Assembly: GCA_033439765.1 (NCBI GenBank)
Contig: JAULSN010000001.1
Coordinates: 7,812,001 to 7,876,000, forward strand
DNA length: 64,000 nucleotides
Source: Lasiosphaeria ovina
Taxonomy: Eukaryota; Ascomycota; Sordariomycetes; Sordariales; Lasiosphaeriaceae
Reading direction: 5' to 3'
In this document: positions 36,101 to 45,392 of the stretch, in pieces
Numbering within the stretch: the first letter of the stretch is position 1
Layout of the letters: the number at the start of each line of letters is the position of its first letter
Made by a program: the position numbers and the translations under genes
Notes under the pieces: generated by a model
Seen by the model: only the letters and a program-made list of their open reading frames with translations
Told to the model about the DNA's origin: nothing
The model's database searches: none

Positions 36101-36839
36101 CCCGAGCAGGCCGCCGCCGACCACGGCGCCGACGGTGCCCTTTTGGAGCTGCGCCGAGAAGGCGATCAGCTGCTCCAGGTCGTCCACGGTGCGGTACACG
36201 AACACGCCCTGCGCGTCGTGGCCCGGCGTGTGCCGCGGCAGCACCGCGTCGGACCCCGTCGCGAGCACTAGGATGTCGTAGCCGATTTCCCGACCGCCGC
36301 CGTCGGCTGCTGCTGCTGCTTCGCACACCACTACTTTCCTGTCCGCATGGATGGCCGTCACCTTGGTGTTGAGGTGGTAGCCCAGCGCACCGTCGAGCAC
36401 GCCGTCGTACTGTTGTGTGCGTGGCGCGAGTCAGCGGCGGCTCTCGAGATTCACATAAGAGAGGAAGAACTCACCCATTCCCGCGGGTTCAGGTACAGGT
36501 TCTCAACCTTGCGGTGCTCGAAGAAGGTCGTCAGGCCCACGCGGTTGTAGGCCACATGGGGCTCCTCGCCAATGACGACAATGTCGTATTCGCGGGCCCG
36601 GGCGTCGAGCTTGAGGAGTTTCTCGCTGGCGGCAAGCAGTCAGCCTTCTGTGTTTCGACGGTGACGGTGATAAGTGTCAGACACTATGCGTAGACTTACA
36701 TGAAGCTGATGCCGACCATGCCCAGCCCGACAACAACAACCTTTTTCTTCTTGCGCTGCTCGGCAACACCCCCGCCGCCGCCGCCGCCGCCGTTGCCATT
36801 GGCATTGGCAGTAGCAGCATCCGCAGCATTGTCGGCCAT
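33106..36839 (-). CDS. nit-6: Assimilatory NAD(P)H nitrite reductase, siroheme type with Rieske domain
   Basis: Four exons: 36839-36700, 36625-36475, 36409-34344 and 34222-33106, giving 1157 residues. The cytosolic enzyme reduces nitrite to ammonium. Domains in order: FAD site [20 protein letters not shown] site [19 protein letters not shown]-type [2Fe-2S] domain ([13 protein letters not shown] and GTGCGGCMP); the siroheme/[4Fe-4S] reductase domain ending in [19 protein letters not shown] and NIFVGGNGG; and a C-terminal Rieske domain with CPHK and [13 protein letters not shown]. The length equals that of Neurospora nit-6 and Aspergillus niiA. Residues 11-25 are Asn/Ala/Gly-rich filler. The frame upstream of 36839 has only a TTG, so that ATG is the start. 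No nitrate reductase or transporter gene is adjacent. Confidence 0.96.
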
Positions 36840-36954
36840 GTTGGAAAGGATGGCGGCCTTCCGAGACGAGAACGGCTCTAGATAGCGTAGATAGGTACCT
36901 GGCAAGGTAAAGGGCGATGAAGGAGGTCTACAGAAAGGGGTTGAAGGTGTAGCT

Positions 36955-36957
<3 letters not shown>

Positions 36958-36989
<32 letters not shown>
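36958..36989. repeat. (AG)16 microsatellite
   Basis: A perfect dinucleotide run about 120 bases upstream of the nitrite reductase start. Confidence 0.95.
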
Positions 36990-36990
<1 letters not shown>

Positions 36991-37230
36991 AGCGCCCAAT
37001 ACCCCAACATCAACGACAACGCTCAATCACTGAGATGCCATGGTCATAGTAGACAGATAGCAAATCGCGACGAGAAACCAGATGCGCGGGTGGTTACAAG
37101 AAGAGACAAGAAGCAGACAGAGAAGAAGAAAATTGTCGAAGATGGACGGACAAGCCTGAGCTGTGTGTCTGTCTGTCTCCCAGACCGGCGGTGCTACTTA
37201 CTTACTTCAACACTGTAGGTACGTACGTAA

Positions 37231-37238
37231 TCCGCGGT
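37231..37238. promoter_or_regulatory. NIT4/NirA-like site TCCGCGGT
   Basis: Seven of eight bases match the Neurospora NIT4 site TCCGCGGA. It lies about 390 bases upstream of the nitrite reductase ATG. Confidence 0.45.
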
Positions 37239-37361
37239 GCGGTCTAGATTGAAGTCTGCAAAGAAAAGGAACGAAACGAAGCGAGGAAAAGAAGATCCGA
37301 GGAATCTTGCATTTCCGGTCCCTCCATCTGCCGCAGCCGATCGGACCCCACGCCGTCAGTC

Positions 37362-37369
37362 CCGCGGAG
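37362..37369 (-). promoter_or_regulatory. NirA-like site CTCCGCGG
   Basis: CCGCGGAG on the plus strand is CTCCGCGG in the gene's direction, a full match to the Aspergillus NirA consensus CTCCGHGG, about 520 bases upstream of the nitrite reductase start. Confidence 0.5.
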
Positions 37370-37382
37370 TCGTCGTTGCTGT

Positions 37383-37384
<2 letters not shown>

Positions 37385-37425
<41 letters not shown>
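37385..37425. repeat. (CTG)13 trinucleotide repeat, non-coding
   Basis: An uninterrupted CTG run between the two perfect NirA-like sites, in the nitrite reductase upstream region. Confidence 0.95.
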
Positions 37426-37738
37426 AATGATACACTCACTGCCACTGCCTTGTCCTTCCCTAGGTACCCTGACGTGCTGTGCCTTGCCTTACTTGAACTT
37501 GCAGTACATTCATTCATTCATTTGTTTGTTTATCCATTCATTCGTTTCCCTGGGTCTTGCTGGTCGTGGATCTTAGACTTTGTCCACCTAGTACATACCT
37601 ACCGGTCGAGCGGCCGGGCATTGCCTTTCCACGGCTCACGGCACATCCCATTTACACACACACATACCTACATACACAGACAGCGCTGGAACCTCCCCTC
37701 CTCAGCAGGTAAAAACATTGCCTCGACTTGACTTGGCC

Positions 37739-37800
37739 AAGCAAGCAACCAAACAAGCAAGCAAGCAAGCAGGCAAGCAGGCAGGCAAGCAGGCAAGCAG
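37739..37800. repeat. AAGC/AGGC tetranucleotide array
   Basis: About 15 imperfect four-base units. Confidence 0.9.
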
Positions 37801-37927
37801 ATCTTGATAACGACGCGAGGGGTGCAAGCGAACGCCACCGATAAGGCCCGCTGGCCGGGATAAGCAAGTGGTGGTAGGTGAACCAATCAGGCGCCGTGCA
37901 AAAGGAGATGCGGGTTTTGAGCCTCCC

Positions 37928-37935
37928 CCGCGGAG
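37928..37935 (-). promoter_or_regulatory. NirA-like site CTCCGCGG (distal)
   Basis: A second full match to CTCCGHGG, about 1.1 kb upstream of the nitrite reductase start. Confidence 0.35.
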
Positions 37936-38064
37936 AAAGTGCCGTGGCCTAGCATGTCGACGACGTGGGGTGGAGCGCGCTATCATCTACGTATCTAAAG
38001 AGCTTCCATCATTAAGTTTGAGCCGCCTGGTAGTACGTACATAGTAGACTACTAGTATTCCATG

Positions 38065-38106
38065 GCACGCACGCACGCATGCACGCATGCACGCACGCAC
38101 GCACGC
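38065..38106. repeat. CACG/CATG tetranucleotide array
   Basis: About ten units, alternating pyrimidine and purine over most of the length. Confidence 0.9.
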
Positions 38107-38683
38107 GTAAATGCCGGGTCTCACATGCACATGCCACGCTCGCCCAAGCTCCATCTCCATCCTGCCGAGTAATGTCCAGAGTCTATCCTCTACACCATGC
38201 CTGTATTCAGTATTCGCAGGCGAGTCGAGCGAATACAGAAATCCCAAGAATAGATTGCGTTCCCATTATTAGGCTAGGCCCGGCCAGTCCGGACTGGTGA
38301 ATAACTGGTCTAACATGAGTGATGATGGTTCTAACCGTGCCGAATTATGCTAGGTATGTGCTGTGAACCAGCTAGTTTGTGGGGAGCAGAATGCTCAGAC
38401 TAACGACCCTTGAACATGAACAAAGGAGAGAAATCAATGCACACAACTGCCGTCCCCGGCCCACCAGCAGGAAGCCCATTGCTTTTTAGTTGCCCGCCTA
38501 CAGCCCATCCCGTCCCTTCAGAAGGAAAAAAAAAAAAATAACGCCAAAACTGCTGCATTCGAATTTGAACACAATTCCCCTCTTCAACAGATCGCGCACT
38601 GCGATCCAGTAGAGCAAGGGGGCAAGTAAACAATGTAAGAAAAGACACATCGCGAAAGGAACGTCCCGTCTCCCGCCTCCACC

Positions 38684-41402
38684 TCAGCAGCCTTCCCCGT
38701 CCTCGTCGCAGTCGTCCATACTCGCATAGCCCGGGTCCGTCTCCATCCCAACCAGGCTCTTGGTGATGCTCAGACACCTGTTGATCATCTTCTGTCTCGC
38801 GGCCGCGTCCAGCCCCGAGCTCTCGCCCGCCGAGCTTCCAATCCAGATCCGAAGCCCGCCCGCCAGTCTCTCGAGCGACCTGCTGCAGCTCTCCCGGCAA
38901 ACGGCGTGCTGGTGGAGCGCCTCCATAAGGTGGAAAGCCGCAACGTAGCTGAGGAAGGACATGTTGTCGACTGTCGAGTACACGAGAATCGAGTCAATGA
39001 CCATGTACGCCTCTTGAGGCGGGTCGGCGGGCCTCTGGAGGTGGGCAATCACCTTGGCGCAATCCAGCGCCATCTTCACATCCTGGTCTTCCATCAGAGG
39101 CGTGAGGCCTCGGGCGTAGTGTGGATGTCTGGTAGGGTTGGCGAATGGATCCAGCGCCTGCTTGGCCGCCAAGATGTTGGCTCCGCGCGTCTCATTGACA
39201 AGAACCGCACGGGCGACGAGCCCTCGGATTTGGGCGCCAGATCCGGGTGGCGCCGTGTCGATAGCCAGGTTGAGGTCCTCCACTGCCGCCCCTCCGGGGC
39301 CGCCGATCGTCTTGGGGAGGTTGCCGACCAAGACACGCTGGAGGATAAGGCTCGAATACCAGGCCGCCACAGCGTCGATGGGCGAAATGACGGCGGGATC
39401 ATCTACCACCGTATCCATACCGTCAAATCTCCCGACCACCTCGTGGGCCGTGTGCTTGTTCCACGCCAGATTGTGGGCTCTCTGAACAATCTCATCGTTG
39501 AGAACCTCGTCGCAGTCCCGCTCCAGAAGCAGAGCAAGATGCTTGGGAAGAACCTGGTCAATGGGGTCGCTCCCGTCATGGGGCGAGCTGAAGATGCAGT
39601 AGAGCTGCTTGGCCTCGTTCCACCACGACCTAGCAACCCTAGCGGCGAAGATATTGGCCAGCCACGATGCGCCGCTCAGCCGCCAAAGCAGGACCCGGAT
39701 ATGCAACGCCTTCATCATCATGCGAAGGGGAGTTTCTGGAAGGGTGCCCGAAGCAAGCAGGGTCAAAGTGAGACGGCCCTTATTGATCTCATCATCGCCA
39801 CCGGCAAGCTGGGCATCCAAGGCAATCGTCCAAGCCTTGATCCGGGCCGATTCCTCTTCCTCGCTCAGACCAGTCAACGCCAAAAACCAACGATCGCCGA
39901 TGAAATTCCGAAGCGTATATTTGACAACCTTCAACAACAGCGCCGCGGCCTCGAGGAAGAAGTTGTGTCGCGGCACCCACACGGTCTGGATCGCCGTGAG
40001 CCAGGCTTGTCTCCTGACGTGGATTGACGAAGCAAGTGAAGGCACCGCCTTGACCAACGAGGGACTCCGTCTGGCTTTCCCGGCCGGATGTGAAAAGGAC
40101 GTGTCGACAAATGTCGAGCAACCGACCCACAAGAACAAAGCAAGGAGCGAGAAAAGCCTGAGCTGGCCTATCGCATCAATAGCCGAGATGTAATAACCCC
40201 CGATGCTGAAGTGAGTCGAGCGCACAAACGACGAGAGGAGAGGGAGTGGGACGGCGAGAAGACCGCGTCCCTGTGGCGTCTCGTTGCTCGGCTCGTTCTC
40301 GACGAGCGCCTCGACAAGCATCAGCCCAGCCAGAGAGCCCACCATGAGCTTCCCGAAGTAAGGGCTCCAACGACCAGCCTGTGCCTGTGCCTGTGCCTGT
40401 TGTTGCTCCTGTTGGATCTGCTGCTGGCGGAAGAGCGCAGCGTTCTGTCCAAATGGCTGTGCCGGCACCGGGTACGGCCGCCCGGCATTCAGCTGCTGTG
40501 ATGCTAGGATACGTTTCATGTCGTCCGGTATGGGAATTACGCCCGCGGGTTCCGGTCCTCGAGGTACCTGCATTGGCGTGTTCATAAACGCAGCATCGTG
40601 GGGATATTGGACGGGCGTTGGCGGCTGCTGGAGCGGGTTGGGTAGCTGGCCCGTCAGGGCGCCTGCCATGAAGAGCTTCTCAAACGCGGTGATTCTGGCC
40701 TGCATGCTGGTGTTCTCGTCTAGCAGGCGGTTGTTCCGCTTCTCCAGATGCCTAATATACTCGGTAGCCTTGCTTAGGACCTGAGGTGAACGCATTAGCT
40801 GGGCGCTCCGATGGATCGATAGACTACCGAAACCTACTGTTGCCTTGTTCAGCTTGTGGGCAGGAGTAAGGCCGTGAAGCTCCTCCCTGTCCTCTGTGGT
40901 GTCTTCGCCTCGAGCACTCTTGGACATGATGCGAAGGGCGGGGACGCTGTCCCGCAGCGCTGCTATCTTGTCATTAAGGTTAGTCCGGTATCTTTTCTCG
41001 ATCATATTGTGGGCCGTCTTCTTGACGGGCTGATGGCCATCGAGGTCGTCATCATCGTCATCATCGTCGTCAACCTCGGCTGACGACTTGCGTTTCCTGC
41101 TGCCAGACTTGGACGGCTCGGCAAAGTCGGGCGACGATCCGGCGCCTTTATCGTGACTGCCACTGACACCCGAATCAGGACTGCCAGCACTCTTGGGCGA
41201 GTGGTACTGGAGATGAGGAGGCATGGCAATAGTCTTCAGCCTCTCCTGCTGAGCAGGGGTTAGGGTGCTCCGGATGCGTGAGATGTCGAGGCTATGGCTC
41301 TGATTGATGGCGAAGGGGTTGGTGAAGCCGGCGGTATCCAGGCCGGGGCTGATGCCTGAAATGGGAGAGGACTGGAAGTAAGGCTGCTGCTGCTGCTGCT
41401 GC

Positions 41403-41445
<43 letters not shown>

Positions 41446-41875
41446 GCTGCTGCTGCTGCAGGTAAGCCTGGTTCAGGCCAAATTGGTGGACCGGGAGTTC
41501 CCAGCTCTGCGTGTGGTGAGGTGCCAGTGAAGGCGCGGCACTCAAGGGACTCTCGCCACTGGCCGAGTCGTAGGGAGGCGTGTTCTGGAATGTGGCCCAG
41601 TTGGAGGGATCGGGGTTGTAGAAGGGGGGCGGATGGCCGCCGTTGGAAACCGACGGCGATGCGGATATGTTGGCAAAGCCAGGCGGAGTGCCACCAGAGA
41701 CGGCGGCTGTGGTCTCACTCGCAGAGGAGCCAGCAGAGGTGGCGGTGGTAGTGGTGGCGGTGGGATCGTTGCCAACGTCAGGTGCGAGGCCGTCATCTCC
41801 CAGGGTGCTGTCGCCCAGGTCGAACGTGTCCAGGCCCGCGAACAGGCCCGGCGAGTCAGCGTTGACGTCGGCCAT
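38684..41875 (-). CDS. sre1: Sterol regulatory element-binding protein (Sre1/SrbA)
   Basis: Two exons: 41875-40838 and 40780-38684, giving 1044 residues. The bHLH region reads KKTAHNMIEKRYRTNLNDKI. Tyr296 in EKRYR is the SREBP hallmark where other bHLH proteins have Arg. It continues with the fungal loop EDTTEDREELHGLTPAHKLN and VLSKATEYIRHLEKRN. Two hydrophobic segments follow (around residues 485-505 and 550-570), then the long fungal SREBP C-terminal domain. By family knowledge it is an ER-membrane precursor whose N-terminal half is released under low oxygen or sterol to activate ergosterol and hypoxia genes. The N-terminus is acidic and Ser/Gln-rich with 25 consecutive Gln (41384-41458). 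The open frame reaches 42010 but only with TTG, so ATG 41875 is the start. The 57-nt intron is in frame without a stop. Confidence 0.93.
40781..40837 (-). other. In-frame 57-nt intron inside the sre1 bHLH region
   Basis: Borders are GTAGGT and CTCAG with a GCTAATG branch-like motif. It has no stop in frame. It separates LNKAT from VLSKATEYI, which are contiguous in SREBPs. Retention would insert 19 residues at the loop/helix-2 junction. Confidence 0.85.
41384..41458 (-). repeat. Polyglutamine tract (25 Gln) in sre1
   Basis: CAG blocks at both ends flank a CAA core. Confidence 0.95.
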
Positions 41876-43610
41876 TGTGTCTTCGAGCTTGATTGCGCGC
41901 CAGGGGCCCCGAGCTATACAATGGGCTGTTGCATGCAGCTTCTGGTGGGCGGAGGTGGGTTGCGGGACAAGCGGGGCGTCGGGAGCCCTTCCTTGGGTTG
42001 GACTGGCCAATCGTCTACGAAGCGATAGTTAATGTTCGGCGCTCAAAGGGCCTGGGCCGCGTGCCGGCGTGTTGAGCGCAGCGCCGGTTCTGGCGCCCGA
42101 TTGCTTTCGTTTGTGCGGGTGTGAGCGATTGAGGGTGCGGTGCTGGGAGGCTTGCGGTGCGGTTGGGAATGGGGCTACGGTCGAACGATTTGTGCCAGGA
42201 TCGTATGATTGAACCCGCGGCAGGTCCCGAGACAGGTCGGTGCGGGGCCCGCCCAATGAGGAATGGATTTCTTCCAGTGACACTTCAAACACCACCGCGG
42301 AGCAGACAGAACACACGTGAAGTCGGCGTGCTAACCCAAGATTTGCAAGCTAGTATGGTTGGATTCCGAGTTCCTCCTTCAAAAACACGCGCTAGGTTTT
42401 GCCTATGCTGTGTGTGCATGGAGATTGGTTCCAGACCGCTATCCCACCGGGCAGCAGTTGGCCTCCACGGCAGAGGCACGGGCATTCGGGAAGCAATAAG
42501 ACGTCCTAGAGCCGGATTATCGAGTCGGTTTATCGGGTGCGAACTGGATAGATTCCGGGACACCTTGCTACAGCACTGAAGCCCCGGAGCACACAGCACA
42601 GTGTGTGTTTTTAAGAAGGGATTCCCAGTCATTGGCGGAAGGCGCTCGCCACAAGCTCGAGGTGTTACGCAGTATTCGTACGGCAGTAACAAATAAACAC
42701 AACTCAGTGCCACCAAACATAAACAGCCGAGCCAGATCATTGGACCGAACGAAGCAAGCAGCTTTGGAATTTCCATCTTGTTTTCACCAGAGGCGAAATT
42801 CAGCCCGCGATTCTCGGCCTGTCTACCTACGCAGGGAGCCCAGCTAAGGTAATTAATTATGAGGTGTGCAACGGAAGTATGGCGGATTCCCGTCCTCCCA
42901 CCATGCATAGACTTCCCACGCAAGATCCGTAAAGTCGCATCCCCGCAGCAGCACCATACCCAACTCTAATTCTTTCGGAACCCAATAAAGACAGTAAATC
43001 GACACAATCATGACGCTTATCAGGGGCGCAGGCGGAAGCGGCTTACAGCCTGGGAAAGGTCGACAAATTTCGTCACAAGCTATCCGTACCTAGAATTGGC
43101 GGAGGGGTTTATCTGGAAACAGTGCTGAAACATCTCGCACTCCTCAAACAGAAACCATCTCACAGAAACATGCGCACACGGACGTGGCACACACTCGACC
43201 CTTTCGGTTTTGCACTGCCGGTTTGCAATTCCGTATTTGACCTCTGCCCGGTCAGCCCATTCTCGTGCCAATCGAGAAGATATAAGGAGAAAAGAATGTC
43301 TTCAATCATGTTCTTCTTTTCATCATATGTATCCGCGCATTTCAACCCCACCGCCCAACATTGCTTCCGTCTCTATATGGACAATGGCCAAAGAGCCAAC
43401 GATCTCCCCTCCCCGCATACAAGACAGCTATCAAAAATGCGCCGCCGAATTAAAAAGTCCCCAGGCCTCCCCCGTTTGCCTGCCGTATGGAAAAAATGAG
43501 ATGAAAAAAAAGAGGTAAAAAGAAGAAGGACTCAGTTCTCGACTTGGATATCAGCAAGGCACCAAGGGAAAATTTCCCGAAAAAAACCAAATACGCCGCA
43601 AAAATTGCTT
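41876..43610. promoter_or_regulatory. sre1 promoter and 3' side of the next gene
   Basis: No coding pattern is seen. The open frames of 140-210 codons lie on both strands without family resemblance. Confidence 0.45.
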
Positions 43611-45392
43611 TCACCAAATATCATCCTCTCCCCGGACCATCTCGACAGTGGGCGTCTTGGGCTCGAAGCGCTTCATGCGTTTGCGGTCGGCACGTGTGAC
43701 CAAGCTAGGCGTGATTGGCACCACGGGAGAGAAGGGCTGGTATGGGGTATAGGGAACGGGGGCGCCCGTCCAAGGGGTTCTCTGACCCGTTGGAAGGCCG
43801 GGGGACAACGGCCCGGTGGCGCGGGTGAAGACCGTCTGCTTCGTGCTGTAGCTGGCGGCGGGACTGCTTGGGCTTCCCTCGTAGGCGCGGAATGGGAGAA
43901 CGCCACCGGGACGCACCGCGGAGGTGCCCGAGGCCGCCGACACAGCCGTCGTGTTGATGGGGCTAATCGACGTGTTGACGGGAGCAAGGTTCTTGGCACG
44001 GGCAGTGTCGCCGAAGGTCTGGCCCGGCTTGGGCGACATGGGCAGCGTGTCCAGGCTCGGGAACCGGTTTACACCGGGCTTGGGCGACATGGGCAACCCC
44101 ACGAGGCCCGAAGTCGAGGATGTCGATCTCTCCGAGACAGCCGAAGTTGGTTCTCTGTCGGCGCTCGTCGCAGCGGAAACATCGCGCGAGTGAGACGGCT
44201 CCTGTTCTTCACGCACCTCTCGCCTAGCGAATCGTGCCTCCCGAGTTGGAGGTTGGGCAAGGGCCGAGTCGATGCGCTCAGCAATGCTCTGTGTGCTGAT
44301 GGGAGATATGTCGGGCGTCGGGAGATGGTTGCTAGGTGCCCGGCGGAAAGGCAGAACGTCCGAGTGGACTGAGGCCGGTGGTGGCGGCGCATAGTGGCGC
44401 GGGTGCATCGCGTTCATCTCCTGGTCCTCGTGGCGGGGGAAAGTCCCCGACATGGGAGTCATGATGGGTGATGAGATGGATACGCTCTGAGGCACCTTGT
44501 TCTTCCTCGGCGACTTGAGAAAAGAGAGGATCGAAGACCCACGCGACTGCGCCTTGTCGTCTCTCGACAGGTTCAGACTTGTGGGCTTATTCTTCTCCCT
44601 TTTCAGGGCCCGCGGCGTCGCCGGAGACGGGGGCGGCGGCGACTTGGTCGAGGGCGCCGGGAGTGGAGGGCCCTGGTACTCCTTACCCTGGGCCCTGGCG
44701 TCCTCCTGCTCCATCACATACTTGTACATGTCTTCTAGCTGTTGCTGCGCCATTGCTCTATCGTGGTTTACAACTACCGGATCAACTGACAGGTTGTTGC
44801 CCAAGGCAAGGGCGGTCGAAGTCGGCGATTCGACGGTATGCAGCGAGTGCTGGGACCTTGCGCCGGCACTGAGCGGATAGGACCTGGTTGGGCTGAGGGG
44901 CGAGTTTGACGGGAGCGAGAAGTTTCTGGGCGGGTGTTCGCTGGTGGCAGAAAGCTGCTGGAACTGGTCGATGGCGTTCTTGTACTCCTCTTCGGACTGG
45001 AGAAAGAACGGGGGAGGAAAGGGGTCAAAGTCCGGGTCCTCTTCACCGAACTCGGCCGCTCTCAGGTGATCACGGCGCCGCTTGGAAAGAGCAATAAGGA
45101 GAGAGGCGACCACCACCAGGGAGAGACCGTAGGCTCCGACGATGCCGCCGATCTGGGCTGGGAGGTATGACGGGTCACGGAGAGCACCGGCCGACGCTGG
45201 GGGGCCGTCCTCGGGAGACGGGGCAGGATCCCAATTGATGTTGAGCGGGTTGTCTCGCGCAGATACTAAAACACCAAGACCGGGCGACGACGGAACGGAC
45301 ACAGCAGCGCAGGAAGGAAGCCAAAACGAGGCAGTCAAGAAACGAAGGACGACAACAACGGCGAAGTTATAGGATTGCACGCCGCAGCGCAT
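43611..45392 (-). CDS. Single-pass membrane protein, proline/serine-rich cytosolic tail, family not recognised
   Basis: One exon, 593 residues, ATG at 45392. The N-terminus is a likely signal sequence (MRCGVQSYNFAVVVVLRFLT to CAAVS), followed by ~45 extracellular or lumenal residues. One transmembrane helix (QIGGIVGAYGLSLVVVASLL, about residues 78-100) has a basic stop-transfer KRRRD. The ~490-residue tail is Pro/Ser/Thr-rich and predicted disordered. It has a GEEDPDFDPFPPPFF motif just after the membrane, a short helical stretch (MAQQQLEDMYKYVMEQEDAR), a basic block (FLKSPRKNK), two LPMSPKPG copies, and a conserved-looking end (RKRMKRFEPKTPTVEMVRGE). This resembles fungal type I membrane scaffold proteins in layout only; no function is assigned. 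Confidence 0.8.
   Translation of the reverse strand: MRCGVQSYNFAVVVVLRFLTASFWLPSCAAVSVPSSPGLGVLVSARDNPLNINWDPAPSPEDGPPASAGALRDPSYLPAQIGGIVGAYGLSLVVVASLLIALSKRRRDHLRAAEFGEEDPDFDPFPPPFFLQSEEEYKNAIDQFQQLSATSEHPPRNFSLPSNSPLSPTRSYPLSAGARSQHSLHTVESPTSTALALGNNLSVDPVVVNHDRAMAQQQLEDMYKYVMEQEDARAQGKEYQGPPLPAPSTKSPPPPSPATPRALKREKNKPTSLNLSRDDKAQSRGSSILSFLKSPRKNKVPQSVSISSPIMTPMSGTFPRHEDQEMNAMHPRHYAPPPPASVHSDVLPFRRAPSNHLPTPDISPISTQSIAERIDSALAQPPTREARFARREVREEQEPSHSRDVSAATSADREPTSAVSERSTSSTSGLVGLPMSPKPGVNRFPSLDTLPMSPKPGQTFGDTARAKNLAPVNTSISPINTTAVSAASGTSAVRPGGVLPFRAYEGSPSSPAASYSTKQTVFTRATGPLSPGLPTGQRTPWTGAPVPYTPYQPFSPVVPITPSLVTRADRKRMKRFEPKTPTVEMVRGEDDIW

Larger units (their letters stand above)
36840..38683. 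promoter_or_regulatory. Nitrite reductase promoter and 3' side of sre1, rich in microsatellites
   Basis: The region holds three HGATAR sites (two at ~36880-36895, one at 37055-37060) of the AreA/NIT2 type and three NirA-like sites, described separately. It also holds AG, CTG, AAGC/AGGC and CACG repeat blocks. No gene is seen. Confidence 0.55.

Noticed and set aside
41876..42010. 45-codon N-terminal extension of sre1
   Set aside because: Starts with TTG only; MADVNADSPG at 41875 is a normal SREBP-type start.
42285..42923. 212-codon minus-strand open frame upstream of sre1
   Set aside because: Low-information translation, no family match, and equally long frames on the opposite strand.
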